64,000 bases of DNA from Hirsutella rhossiliensis (GCF_020360975.1 NW_025408684.1:1054001-1118000); one strand, 5' to 3'. Counted from the first letter of the stretch, positions 24,906-38,879 are shown. The notes: generated by a model not told the origin, from the letters alone. Made by a program: numbers and translations.

Positions 24906-27900
24906 TATTAAAAGCTCTTATTTAATATAATACCACGTTACTTTAAGTAATATTATAACTATTAATATACTTATATAGTAAGCTAGATTAACTAACTTTA
25001 GAGCTACTATATCGCCTTAAGATATAATATATAAGATTATTACCCTTTAATATAAGGTATAGTTACTTAAGAATAAAGGAGGTAATAAATAAGTTAGGGA
25101 CCTTAAAGAAGTAGTTAAACTAAAATAGCTAAGACTATTCGACGGTATTTATAGTATACTTTAAGACTTTCTTACTTAACTTAAGGCCTACTATTAGTTT
25201 TACCTTATAAAACTCTTAGACTTAGTTAAAAAGGTACTTTATATAGGAAATTATTTATCTAAAATAGTATTCGCTTAGTTTAGACCTATTATAAGGGATT
25301 TTCTTAATACCTAATTAGCGCGATAAGATAATAAGATAAATAAAGTCTTTATTAGTTTCTAAGGATTTAAAGAAGCTATTATAAAAGTATTTAGAATAAC
25401 TAAAAAAAAATAAGAAGCTAAATAGAAACTTTAAGAACTTTAATAAAGGATCTTAGTATTAAATTATACTATAAAGTTTTATTAAGTTACCTTAAAGCTT
25501 AATTAAGATAATAAACTTCTTATATTATAATTTTATAATAAGGTTAAAGATAAAGTTAAAGATAAGCTTTATAAGGAAAATCGACTTAATAACCTCTTAA
25601 ACTATATTACTATAGTAGTATAAATCGATAATAAATAGTATATATAACGCTAAGAAAAGAAATAAGGAAGATAAAACTAAAACCCTTTTTATAGAAATAA
25701 CTTTAAATAACGCGCTAATTATAAAAAAAGTATAAAGCTCTTATTACTTATACTTATATAACTAACTTAAGTAAGATAGATTTAAATATAATATAAAATA
25801 GTAAAGGAAAGTATTTTAATTATAGGAAACTTAAATATTACTTTAAAGAATATAGATAGCCTTATAAAGAAAGGAAAACCTATTAAGTACTAGCCTTAAA
25901 AGGTAAGAAATACTTAAACGCTATTAATAGATAAAAACTAAAGTATAAACTACTTAGTTAAACTATATACTATAATAACGAATATATAATATACTTAAGC
26001 GATAAGAATAGTATTAAATAGTTCTTAAAGCTATTAAGGAAGACCTTTATAATAATATAATAAAGGGATCTTAAAATATAGAAATAAGTTAAATTTATAA
26101 AACTAAAATACCTTTATCTTAAAAGAGTCTTTTAAAATTAAATTAGGAAGAATAATAAATAATTCTAAGAAGATATATAAAATAAAAATCGATAATAATA
26201 ATAGGTAGTTTATAAATAATATAATAAAGAAGATATAAATATAGCCCTTATACTTATAAAACTTAAATAATAACTTAAAAAAGAATAATAAAGTATTAAT
26301 AATATAAGCTTTGAAGAATAAGAAATACTTAGAGAAATAAAAGATAAGAATAAACTTATATTACTACTTTTATTATTAAGGGAAAATACTACGATTAAAT
26401 AATATACTTTATACTTTAAGGAATTTAAAGAAATACTTAAAATTAAAACCTAATAAATACCTTAAATTCTTATAAAGAACTAATAAGCTATATTAATTTA
26501 ATATTAACTAGTACTATATAAAAGAGACTATACTATAGCTATTACTATAGTTAATACCTTTATAGCTTTATAATAAAAATAGTAACTATAAAAAGAATTT
26601 AAAAATAATATACTAATATTACTTACTTATAAGTACTATAAGTATATTTTATAGATATTATATATTTACCTAGATTATATAATATACTTATAGATAAAAG
26701 TAAAATATAATACTTTCTTAGTTAGGTTTAAAGGATAAGTACTTTTAAAACCCTACTTAAGTATAAAACTAAACTACTAGAAAATTAATTAACGCTACTT
26801 AAACGACTAAGTTATATTATTAAAATATAATTATAGTATACTACTTAAATATTATAATAATTATAGTTTACTAATAAGATATTTTTTGAAGATATATAAA
26901 ATCTATAAATATACTAAAATAAAGGAATAATATAACGCTACTTACTTTAAGGTATTTAAACCCTTAATCTTTTAAAGACTTATATAATAAGTTAAATATA
27001 ATAAAGAAGATTATAATAAATATATATACTTAAACTATAAAGTTTATAAATAAAGAAAAGTATAAGTATAGTATAAATAAAATAATAGTATACTAAAATA
27101 TTATTCGTAATATATATAAAGGCTATAAGCTATATTTAACTAAGGAAAAATTAATATAGAAATACTATATAAAAAATAAAAAGATATAAAACGAAAACTT
27201 AACCTTTAGTATAAAAATAAATAAAATTATAAAGTATAGTATATAATTAACTATAAAGTAATATAATATAAATAATATAGCGTTAAAAAATAAGAAATCT
27301 TTAATTAGCTATAAGAAATTAGTCTCTTAAGCCTTAATATAATACTATATAATAAAAATATAAAGAAACGATATTAATAATAAATTAAAAAAGAATACTT
27401 AAATAAAATAAATATAGACTAAGTAAAAAATAAGGTATACTATTTATAAAAGGGCTATAAACTAGCACGATATAATAAGATCTAAGGACCTTCTATATAG
27501 TAACGGTAAGCTATAGTAATTAAATAGTATTAGATATTTAAATTATAGGATATTACGCGTATATACCTTTAAACTATAGCGCGATAGGTAATTACGTTTT
27601 ACTTAAAGTCGTTAATTATTACTAACTTATATAGAGATATAAGAAAGATCTATATAAACTTATAAATATTAAAGGAGAGGCTTTTAACTATAATAATAGA
27701 ATTATTAATATAAAATTTAATTACCTTAATATTAATATTTAAAGCTACGATAAATAAGTTAACTTTAATATTATAGATATTAAAGAATATAACCTTATAT
27801 TAAGGCTTTTATAGCTATAAGAGAGTAACCTATTAATTAACTAGAAAACTAGCTAGCTATATTAAAATAAAGATATAAGTTTCTAAGACTAATAGATTTA

Positions 27901-28204
27901 AGAGAAAGTAAACTTTTATAATAATTTAGCTACTAAATAAGATAAAAGGGATAACTATTTAAGTAAATTATTATAGGCTTTAGTAATATAAACGAAAATA
28001 GTAACTAAACTAATAGATATAATAAAATCGACTAATAAGACCCATATACTAACTAATATAGCTATATAACCTAGTATCTAATATAAATAAAATAAAGGAT
28101 ATAATATAAAGATTTAAAGAGTTATTACTACTTTAAGGAAAGACCTTAAATAAATTAATAAAGAGCTTAAGTTAAGAGAAACTAGCTCTTAAAAGAAAGA
28201 ATAA
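24906..28204 (+). pseudogene. gypsy-II(ii) gag-protease relic
   Basis: The gag zinc knuckle is readable at 25812-25853: residues stand at CX2CX4HX4C spacing but all four ligand codons are TAT (Tyr), as expected from TGT and CAT after RIP. The protease region (27420-27900) keeps a typical Ty3 segment reading NLILRLLQL before the linker to RT. Dozens of TAA/TAG. The copia insertion after 28204 separates it from RT. Confidence 0.75.
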
Positions 28205-28772
28205 TCTTAAGGTATATAAGTAAAAGCGGAATTTTAGGAATTTAAGGAATTATATAGGACTATATAATAAAGGTAAAGGAGGAGTATAAGGTAGGAATTT
28301 TAATAGAATTTATTAGTAATATATTAGTATATAGAAAAGGTATTAAAGTTAATAATTATTTTACTATTTACTAGCGGATATACTATCTTATATAGATAAT
28401 TATAGCTAAACGGAAGAACCTTTTAAGACTAGATTTAGGCTACTATATAGCCCTAAGACTAAGGAATTTAGTAATACCTCGAGTATATTAAGAAGTATCT
28501 TAGTTCTACTAATATTTATATTTAAAGGAGGTTAGTTATACTAGTATTTTTAAAAGGTCTTAGCTAGTATTCTAAGCTAGCTCTATTTCTTTAATTCCTA
28601 ATTATATAATAACCGGCAACCTATTTAATATATAATAATATATAAAATAATAAGCGATTCTTACTCTATAATATAGGATTTTATCTATAATTAATATACT
28701 ACTTATTAGCTTATATAATCGGGAGAGTATATTATAGCTACTTTATTTATAGTAAGAATACCGTTCCTTATA
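28205..28772 (-). repeat. Copia H 3' LTR (568 bp)
   Basis: Starts TCTTAAGG on plus, ends CCGTTCCTTATA, identical limits to 33601-34168. Confidence 0.92.
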
Positions 28773-31700
28773 GCCTCCCTTAAAGAGTAGATTTATATAC
28801 TCTTTACTAATTTATTTATAGTAGTATATATATAAGGTAAAAACCTAATTTAGGAAAACTATTCTTATACCTTAATAGGATATATAAAAACCTATTCTTT
28901 CTTAGGAAAAAAAATCCTTAGGTATATACTAATAGAAAAACCTATAGTAGGAAAAATCTTTAGTTATAATAATTATTTATAGGATAACCTTATAAAAGGT
29001 AAAACCTATTTTTACTAGGAAAATCTTAATAGATAAAAACATAGTAAATATTTCTCTAGGAAACCTAAAAAGGAAAAACCTAGTAAGGGAAAGATATAGA
29101 AAGTATAAGAAATATTTAAAAACCCCTTTTAATTACTTAGGAACTTATATTAAAGATAGACCGTCTTTAAATTTATAGAGTAATCTAGGTCTTAATTCCT
29201 TTATAAAAATTTTAGCTATATTATCTTTTAATTTAATATAAAAGACTTTAATTTCCCCTTCTCTTATACTAGTTTTAGTATAGTAATAGGCTAATCTTAT
29301 ATACTTAGACCTTTTATAAAATTCCGGATTTTCTACTAATTTAATAGTAGTAGTATTATCTATTAAAATAAGAGGTATAGTATTAAGAATCTTAATAAAT
29401 AGATCCTTAGTAATATTTTTTAAAAAGTTTATTTAAATAAATAGCTTCTTTATTTACCTCCTTAAGGCTAATATACTTTAGTTCGTAAGTAGAAAGGGCA
29501 ATAGCTTTCTACTTAAAGTAAGCCTAGCTTATTATATTATTATATATATAAAATAGTAACTAGAAAAAGATTTTCCGTCCGTTAAATCTAACGCCTAGCT
29601 AGAGTTAGTAAAACCCTTTATATATAGATAGGTAAAAGGGATATTATAATTATATTTAATCTTTAGGCTAGGGAACTTATTTAAATATTTCTAAACTATA
29701 TTTAAAGCCTTTAAATATATCTAGTTAGGCTTAACCGCGAATCTAGTATAGGAAATTATAGAATATAAGATATCTAGCCTAGTAAATAAAGCTAAGTATA
29801 ATAGAGATCCTATTCCTTTTTAAAATTATAATATATCTTCCTCTTTTATAAGCTTAAAGCTTACTATAGTAAGTAAATTTAAAGTTCTTAAACCTTCTTT
29901 ATTAAATTCCTTTAACTTATTTAAGGTATGATTTTCTTAGGATATATATAGCTCTTTAATTTCTCGGTTTATTATAATATTTAGACCTAAGATCTCTTAA
30001 GATAGTAAAATTTAGGAAATTAGATAATTCTTTAAATAATCTTTCTTTTATTATAGATTTAAAGGGCCTTACTATAAGAAAGTCGTCGATATAAATTACT
30101 AAGGCTATACTATAGTCCTTATTTATAAATACTTCTTTATCTATTAAAAGAAAAAGAAATCTAAGTTTATTTAGTATAGTTTTTAAATAATTATACTAGA
30201 GCTTAGGACTTTATTTTAGGCTATATAATGCTTTCTTTAACTTTACTTTAATTTAACCGGTTTTATATAGGTCTAGGAATTTAGTTAATTTAATTCCTTT
30301 AGCTCTATAAGCTAATCTATATTTTAAATAATATTCTTTAAGAGTATATTCTTTATAGCCTATAAGAAGATCGATATATACTTTACTATCTATATTAGTA
30401 TATATAAAGGCATTTATTATATCTATTTATAAAGCTTTAAATTCGTAGATAATAGCTAAAATAAGTAGAATTCTAATAGATTTAGGTCTAGCTATAGTTA
30501 AGAAGGTATCTAGGAAATCTAAGCTATAGATCTACTTAAATCCCTCCATTATAAAACAAGCTTTATATTTTATTATATTATTTTAACTATCCTTCTTAAT
30601 AGTATAGACCTAGCGGCCTTATATAGCCTCCTTATCCTTAAGAAGGTAAGAAAATTCCTAAGTTTTATATTTAATTAGCTAGATAATTTCCTTAATTATA
30701 GCTTCTTTTTAAAATACTACTTTAAGGCTATTTATTACCTATTTATAGGTCTTTAATTTTTAGATCCTAATTTTCTATACTTACTAGAATTAACTTTATA
30801 AAATTATAGTTTAGAAATAAATTAATATTAAGGTATTCGATATAGTTAGAATCGAACCTTTCTAGCTTCTTAGGTAATTCTACTACTATTTTACTAGTAG
30901 TAAGAATAAGATCGTTATTTAAAGACTCTTCTTTTATAAAAGGCGAGGGAATTTTATCTCTAAGTTCTTTAATAGCTTCCTTTATAGGGATATAGCTTTC
31001 TAGCTTATCTTTATTTAGAATAGAATTAAAATTTAAGGTATTATTACTACTAGAAATCTTTAAATGTTTTATAAATTTATTTTCTAGTATAGTAATATCT
31101 CTAAAAATAGTAATCTTTCTCTTAGTAAAATCCTAAATTTTATATATATTTTCTAAATAGCCTACTATTATTCCCTTAAAAGCTCTATTATCTAGCTTAT
31201 CTTTAAAGTCTTTATTCTTATAATATATAAGGCTTTTAAAGGTCTTAATTTTATTTAAGGTCTTAAAGGGTAGTATTATATTATCCCTCTTTTCTATAAG
31301 ACTTTTAAATCCTATTATAGAATATAGTAATCTATTATATAAATAAGTAGCTATTAAAACAGCTTCTCCCTATAGATATTTAGGAAGCTTAGTAGTAAAT
31401 AAAAGAGCTCGTACTTTTTCTAATATAGTACGATTTATTCTTTTTATTCTACTACTAGACTTTATCGTCCTAGGAGGACTAGAATTAAAGGTAATTCCTT
31501 CTTTTTCGTAATAGAGTTTTATTTTATATATAAATTCTTTAGTATTATTAGAAAATGCTTCTTTAATCCTAGTATTTTTAGGGTTATTTTCTACCCTATT
31601 TTTAAATTCTAGGAACCTATTTAGAGCTTCCCCCTTTTTTTAAAGAAGGTATATTTCTAGATATTAGGCTCCTACGTCTAAGAAAGAAATATAATAGTAA

Positions 31701-33600
31701 TATTTATTATAAGTAGCTACTTTAATTAGCCCTTAAATATCTAATACTATTTTTTCTAAATAGGTATAAGACTTATATAAAGGTTATTTATTAACCTTAT
31801 TCGTTGCTTTAGCTTTAATATATATTTCGTATTATCTTATTTTATTTTCCTCTTTTAAAGGTATTTTTATATCCTTATTCTATCTTTTTAATATTTCTAA
31901 AATAGCCTTACTATTTATATACCTTAGGCGTAAGTACTAAGTATAAAAATCTATATCCTTTACCTTTAAAGATATAATAAGGATTAATTAGCTTTCTAAT
32001 AAAGGTTTTATAGGAATATAATATAATTTATTTCTAAGAAATCCTTTAGTAAGGACCTTAGCCTTATTATTTAATAAAAGGACTTTATTTCCTCTTATTA
32101 AAGCATAGGTATTATTAAAATAATATTAGGATAGTATATTTACCCTTATATTAGGTATATAAAAGCAGTCTTAAAGGATATACCTTTTACTATTATATAG
32201 GAACTTAAATACTAAGTCCCCCTTTCCTTTTACTAATATAAAGGAAGCTTTTCTCTAGTAAACTTTAGACTTAATTTCTTTATAGTTAATAAGGAAATTT
32301 TTATTCGATACTATATACCTAGTAGCTTTAGTATTATAAATAAAATTAAAGATCCTTTTATTTTTATAACTAGGAAATCCTCCTTCTCTTACCTTTAAAA
32401 CTAATTCCTTTATTCTAGGAATTAAGGCTTTTAAAGGTCCTTTAAATCCTTAGACGTTTATATAGGGGTCGGAGCCCTAGAAAGGTCTATAAGGTCGATA
32501 TCTAGGTCTATATTTTCTTATAAAGCTATATTTAAGACCTTATTACTATCGTCTAAATTAGACTTTAGCTTTATAATTTAAGCCTTCCTTTTTTTATTAG
32601 TAGTAGAAATACTACTAAAAGGGGATTTCTTCTTAGAAGAAGAAAATAAAGAAGAATTTCTTATCTTAGAAATTTAAGCCCTATTATCCTTTTTTCTTTT
32701 ATTTAAAACCTAATAAGTAGGAGCCTTATTTAGGTATAATTTATAGTAATTTTCTATAAAATACCTTGGTTTTTTATATTCCTTATAATAAGGAGTATCT
32801 ATAGAATTTTAATAGGATTTCTAAGGCTTCCTTTATATTAAGAAGACTTTCTCTAAAGATTTATCTATATCCTCTATTCTTTTAGCTTTATCTAAAAGAC
32901 TAGTTATTAAGGATTTAAAGGTAAACGCTATAAAATTATACCTAAGGCTCTATATAATATTTATAATATAGCTTCTAAATTCCTTTTTAAGGCAATTAAG
33001 AATCTATACTATAAAGATAACTTTTAGAATTTCTATATTATAGGATTTTAAATCCTTATAGATTTCCTTTACCTTATAAAAGTATTTCTCTAAATTAAAG
33101 CCTAAGGGACTAAGATTAAAGAGCTACTTTATATATAAATAATTCGATAAGAAATTCGACGGATTATATAGCTTTATAAGCTTATCCTAAGTAGCTTTAG
33201 TATTTATTAAAGGCTTAATTTATATTAAAAGGCTATCTTTAACTTAAAGAAAAATCTAAGATAAAGCTTTTATAGTCTTTATATAATTTTCTTACTTTAA
33301 GGTAGCGATAAGCTTTTCCTTAGTAAGGATAGCTCTTATCTTTATAGTCTAAGGAGTATAATTTAAATTTCCTTTAAGTCTAGAGAATTTATATTTATTC
33401 TATTTATTTATTTTATATAAATTCGGTATTATTTCGTTTATAGGGATCGAGAAGTTTAGACGGGAGTTTAAGAGCGTAGGAAGGTAAAAGAAGTCGTTAA
33501 GGGGATTTTTAAAAGGAATTTTAATCGGGTATTTCGATAAGGAATTTTAAAGGTATAAGTTAATTTCCTAGCTTAAAAGGAGTAAGCCGGGCTTATAACC
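28773..33600 (-). pseudogene. Copia H gag-pol relic
   Basis: Minus strand. A Gag-like region (about 33400-32600) is followed by integrase, with an SPPRT ... NRTILEKVRALL segment at about 31410-31500; these match the conserved C-terminal part of the copia integrase core. RT has an intact YIDDFLIV (YIDD at 30082-30093). RNase H reads like the copia GYxDSD ... KQKAIALSTYELKYI region near 29440-29620 but with Asn for the first Asp. The two RT Asp codons survive because they follow C, not T. Stops of TAA/TAG type are dense after RT but sparse in the gag-integrase part. Confidence 0.85.
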
Positions 33601-34168
33601 TCTTAAGGGATATAAGTAAAAACGGAATTTTAGGAAATTAAGGAATTATATAGGACTATATATAATAGGGGAAGGTAGAGTATAAGGTAGGACTTTTAAT
33701 AGAATTTATTAGTAATATATTAGTATATAAAAGAGGTATTAAAGTTAATAATTATTTTACTATTTACTAGTAGATATACTATCTTATATAGATAATTATA
33801 GCTAAATAGAAGAACCTTTTAAGACTAGATTTAAGCTACTATATAGCCCTAAAACTAAGGAATTTAGTAATACCTCGAGTATATTAAGAAGTATCTTAGG
33901 TCTATTAATATTTATATTTAAAGGAGGTTAGTCGTACTAGTATTTTTAAGAGGTTTTAGCTAGTAATCTAAGCTAGCTTTATTTCTGTAATTCCTAATTA
34001 TACGATAACTAGCAACCTATTTAATATATAATAATATATAAAATAATAAGCGATTCTTACTTTATAATATAGGATTTTATCTATAATTAATATACTACTT
34101 ATTAGCTTATATAATTAGGAGAGTATATTATAGCTACTTTATTTATAGTAGGAATACCGTTCCTTATA
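33601..34168 (-). repeat. Copia H 5' LTR (568 bp)
   Basis: Pairs with 28205-28772 and is followed by the AATAA duplication. Confidence 0.92.
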
Positions 34169-34173
34169 AATAA

Positions 34174-37100
34174 AGCCTATAAGATAGAATAAAGAATATC
34201 CCCTAAGAATACTAAAAATATAATAAACTCTTTAAGAAAGAACTTAAGATAGGGTTACTTAAATATAGCTAATAGAACTATAAAATTTATCTTAAGGATA
34301 AAATAACGCTAACGTTCTATAAGATCTATAAATTAAACGAAAAGTAACTATAAACGCTATATAACTACCTTAATAAGAATCTATAAAAGGGATATATATA
34401 AACGTTAATATTTAAAGTAAGCTATTTAGTTATATTTATTTTAAAGAAAAATAGTAAGCTATAACTAGTTATTAACTATAAACGCTTAAACGATATTATA
34501 ATAAAAGACCGAATACTATTACCGCTTATATTAAAACTATAAGATTAACTATATAGTAAAAATAGTTTATAGCCCTTAATCTTAAAGGCGCTTATAACTT
34601 AATATATATAAAGAAGGGATATAAATAGATAATAGCCTTTAAATTAAAATTTAAACTATTTAAATATCTAGTAATACTATTTAGACTTATAAATATACTA
34701 ACTACCTTTTAATAAATAATTAATAATATCCTATATAAATACTTAGATATCTTTATAGTAGTATACTTAGATAATATCTTAATCTTCTTAAATACCTAAG
34801 AAGAATATAAGGAATATATCTATAAGGTACTTTATATACTTTAAAATATAAAGTTACTAATTAAGCTAAAGAAAAGTAAGTTTTATATATAAAAAGTAAA
34901 CTTCTTTAAATATACGATCTTACTAAGAGAGATATAAATATAATAAGATAAAATTAACTTAGTTAAAGAATAGCTAATACTAAAGAATATTAAGGATATA
35001 TAAAGTTTCCTAGGATTTATAAATTACTACTAACGATTTATTAAAGATTTTAAATAGATTATAATACTATTATATAACTTAATAAAAAAGGAAAAAGAAT
35101 TTATATAGGACGATAAAGCTAATAAAGCTTTTAAATATATTAAAACTATAATTATATAAGAATTAGTTTTAACTACCTTTAATCTAAAATAATAAATTAA
35201 ACTTAAAACTAATATATTAGACTTAACTTTAAAAGTATAAATTAAATAAAAAGATAAAGAAGGAAGACTATAATTAATTATATTCTATATAAAGAAGCTA
35301 TATAGTATAGAACTTAATTACCTTATTTATAATAAAGAATTCCTTATAATTATTTAAGCTTTTAAGGAATTTTAATACTACCTTCTTAAAAGTAAGTATA
35401 AAGTAAAGGTTTATATAGATTATAAAAACATCTTATACTTTATAATAATATAATAGTTAAACGGATAATAGATCTAATAAGCTAAATACTTATTAGAATT
35501 TAACTATAAAATATTTTATAGATAAGAAATAGAAAAAAGTTAAGCTAATACCTTTAGTTAATAAAGTAACTATAATATAAGGGTACCTATAATAAAAAGA
35601 TAGCTCTTAGAAATTAATAAAAATAAGAACTACTAATAATAATAGCTAAATATAATATTTAATATATAATATAATAACTTAATATATTAAAAGATCTTAA
35701 AATAAATAAAAAAAATAAAAAGTACTAAATAAATATAATATAGAATATTTAGAAGTTCTAATATATAAAAATAAAATCTAGATACTACTAGAATTACGAG
35801 ATAAAGTTATATAAGATATATATAAATATTTAATATATAGATACTAAGGAATCTAAAAATAATAAAATAAATTAAACGATAATATAACTTTTTATAGCTT
35901 AAAAAAGTAGTATAATAAGTTCTTAAAGAATATAAACTTTATATATAAAGTAAAGCTAAATAATATAAACTATATAAAGAGTTATAACTATTACTAGTAT
36001 TAAAGAAACTATAGGATTTAATAGCTTTTAACTATATTATAAAGCTATTACTATTAAAAGAACCTATAACTAATATTAAGTATAATAGTATATTTATTAT
36101 TTTTAATAAACTAATAAAGTATAGGTACTTCTTACTATATAAAGAAGTAAGTAATATAAATAGCTAGTATATATATTCCTATAAATAATTATTAGTACTT
36201 ATAGACTATTAAATAAGATTATCTTTAATAAAAGAAGTATATTTATAACTAGGTTTTAGTAAGCTCTAATAGTATAATTAAGAATAAAATATAAGCTTAG
36301 TATAGCTTATTACCTATAAATAAATAAATAAATAAAATAACTTAATTAAACGCTTAAATAATATTTATAATACTATATTAGCTATAAATAAAACGATTAA
36401 GTTAAATAGCTATTAATAGTATAACTAGCTTATAATAGCTTAGTTATAAAAATAACTAAGCTCTTACTAATATATACTAATTATAGATATAACCTAGAAG
36501 TATTTAAGGTTACTTAATAAGGACTATAAGTAAAATAAGTAATATTATAAGTAGATTAGCTATAAAAATTATATAAAGAAATATAATAAGAACTTTAATT
36601 TATTAGAGAATAAATATCTACTTACTATAATTAAAAAAGATTATAAGGACTAATCTTTTAAAAGAGAGATATAGTCTACCTTATATAACGAAATATTAAA
36701 ATAAAATAACTAAGTAATAAATTAGATTTTAAGAAACTTAAACTATTTAAAGTTAAGAAAACTATTTTAAAAGTTAATTATAAACTTTCGCTACTAATAA
36801 TATTATAAATATACTTAATATGTTATATCTTATTATTAAAACTAGTACTATAAAACGCTAAACTATAAGATAAAATCGAAGTTAATAATAATTAAGAATA
36901 TAAAGCTAAATAAATACTAAATATATTATTATTATTATTAAGATTATACTAGTAACCTATTTAAAGGTATTTAAAACTTAGATATTAAATAAAAGGGAAA
37001 AACTAAAGTACTTAAAGGAAAACCCTCCTTTCTTTTATAGCTAGTCCGCCCTTATACTAGGTCGCGGTTATAATATATAGGAATCTTACGCTAGCTATCT

Positions 37101-37780
37101 TAAGTATCGTTATAGTTAGTTAGAATTATATTAGCCTTACTATAAAGTAACCTTAAAATATAACTCCTTTATATATATAAGGTATATAGCGTTAATTAGT
37201 AGTATAAGCGTTTTTTAGTTAACGGTTAATAGTTAATTATATAATTATCTTTAACCTTATCTTATAATAATATCTTCCTAGGCTCTACCTTATTTTTCTA
37301 CTATAAAGCTTAATAGGCTATTTTTATTAATACCGGCCTTTAGCTAGGCCGGTAGTTAAGTTATCGTACTAGCTTTACGCTATACTTATTAAGTTACTAG
37401 TATTAGCCCTAGGTTTTTATTTTCCTAGTTAGGGGGCCCGGGCTAGTATTAAAGGGGAGGTCCTAATAAATTTATTACTAGGTTTAAGTAAGCGAGGTCT
37501 AGGCCGGCTTACTTATAGCGGGGCTAGACTACTAGTATATTTATAAGTGCTTTTAAAAGCGCTAATTAGCTAATTAATAAGTAGGTTAGCGTAGTCTATT
37601 AATCTAACTAAAATTTAATCGTGCCCTTAGCTAGATTTAAACTAACTTTAATATTATAGCTAATAAGCTTCCTAGGTATATAACTATTATACTATAAAGG
37701 TAAATACTAAATATAAGAAAATAAGGTTAGTAATAAGAATACCTTATTAAGTAAAAGGGATATAGACTAAAAGAAAATAC
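34174..37780 (+). pseudogene. gypsy-II(ii) RT, RNase H and integrase relic
   Basis: RT begins with a KKNSKL ... LVINYKRLN segment near 34450; the active site VYLDD reads VYLDN (34761-34775). RNase H is near 35150-35560. Integrase has a zinc-finger-like region near 35830-35960 with His/Cys codons as Tyr, then a core to about 36900. The SINE-like element 36926-37700 interrupts the integrase C-terminal end. All frames carry RIP-type stops. Confidence 0.82.
36926..37700 (-). mobile_element. SINE-like element D1 (775 bp) with tRNA-like head and LINE-like tail
   Basis: Flanked by an exact 15-bp duplication (36911-36925 and 37701-37715), as expected from LINE-type target-primed insertion. The minus-strand 3' end has a (TAA)n tail (36926-36939). 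The 3' 170 bp (36926-37098) resemble the 3' end of the Tad1-like LINE at 47201-47363. The 5' head (37700 to 37623) contains a T-arm with loop TTTAAAT, a D-arm-like TATAATAGTTATA and a box B-like GTTTAAATC. No protein coding potential. Confidence 0.72.
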
Positions 37781-37791
37781 TTAGGAACTAC

Positions 37792-38327
37792 TTAAGTACT
37801 TAACTTATTATAGTTCTTTACTTTAATAGTTTTACTAGTAAAATCTATCTTAGGTATTATAAAATTACTTAATAAATTAATAGTATTTTAATTAATTATA
37901 TTAAATCTACTTATAGACTAAATATCGACTACTACTTTAGATTCTTAGCGCTTAGCTTTATTAAGGTTATTTAAGGAATAAAGGCCTTAATAAACTATCT
38001 TAGTACCTTTTATCTTTAGCTAGCGCTTTTAATAGTAAAGCCGCGCTAAATAAGCTAAGGCTTTATTTAGGTTAGCTTAAGCTTTTAATATTCGCTCCTT
38101 AGTAATTTCTTCTTTTTTATTTAATTAATTAGACTTTAAATTTATTTAAGATACTAAGAAATATATTAGCTATAAAATAATAAATAAGATAATAAAGTTA
38201 CTTATAAAAGCTAATTACTATACTTAATATATTATAGGAACGACCTTACTATATATATTTAGTATACTTAAAAGATTTCTTTAGTATTTTATAGTAAAAG
38301 CTATATAATAAATAAAAAGAATATAGT
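37792..38327 (-). pseudogene. gypsy-II(ii) antisense gene candidate, 3' part
   Basis: Minus-strand counterpart of 59880-60406 (Zn2Cys6-like/coiled-coil protein). gypsy-I copy C split this copy near the first cysteine codons; the 5' part is 45158-45254. Heavily mutated, all cysteine codons lost. Confidence 0.5.
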
Positions 38328-38513
38328 TATTATAAAGTAAGTAAAGGTATATATATAGGTACCGTCTATAAGATAATATTAATAAGCTATATAGAGCTCT
38401 TCTATATACGGCTAGCTTACCTTTATACTTATAAGATCCGGCCCTCTATATATAACTACGCGGCTTAAGCCGCGGCCTAAGCCTATTACTTATAATAGTT
38501 AAAGACTCTTATA
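38328..38513 (-). repeat. gypsy-I copy C 3' LTR (186 bp)
   Basis: Begins TATTATAAAG, ends GACTCTTATA on plus. Confidence 0.93.
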
Positions 38514-38816
38514 TAATGCCTTCCCTCGAGCATAGTATAGCGCTGCCTTATTATCGGCTCCTATATAATTAGGCCTATACTACGGGCTCTTCCTTACCCT
38601 TTCTTATTAATAGGGCCGGCCCTACTAGCCCTATTATCCCCGCGCCTATTAGCCTAGGTAGCTAGGACCTAGCTCTATACTTATTAGCTAGCTAGCCGTT
38701 TAAATAAAGGCGTAACCTATTATATATACCCCTAGGTAGCTAGCGGCTAATCTAGACCTATATAAGCCTTAGGTTGCCCGTCCCTTTTACCTTAGGTAGC
38801 TTCCTTTACTAAGGGG

Positions 38817-38824
38817 TATATAAA
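38817..38824 (+). promoter_or_regulatory. Candidate TATA box of the antisense gene, gypsy-I copy C
   Basis: TATATAAA followed by a pyrimidine run (38832-38870) and GTAAGT at 38893-38898, as in the other two copies. Confidence 0.45.
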
Positions 38825-38879
38825 GCGGTATCCCCCCCTTCCTCTTTCCCTTCCTTCTCTCCCTTCTTTAACTATAATA

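Larger units (their letters stand above)
28205..34168 (-). mobile_element. Ty1/copia retrotransposon H, complete (5964 bp)
   Basis: LTRs of 568 bp (28205-28772 and 33601-34168) with the perfect duplication AATAA (28200-28204, 34169-34173) inside gypsy-II(ii). The purine tract AAGGGAGGC on the minus strand lies beside the left LTR, so transcription ran right to left. Domain order on minus is gag, integrase, RT, RNase H, which is copia order (integrase before RT). LTR ends are unusual, TA at one end and GA at the other on the minus strand. Confidence 0.92.

Noticed and set aside
30061..33580. Functional copia polyprotein
   Set aside because: Intact YIDD and a fairly open integrase, but stops recur throughout and no ATG start remains.
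36926..37700. Solo LTR instead of a SINE
   Set aside because: A 15-bp duplication and a (TAA)n tail do not fit LTR integration, which leaves 4-6 bp here, and the ends are not TG...CA.
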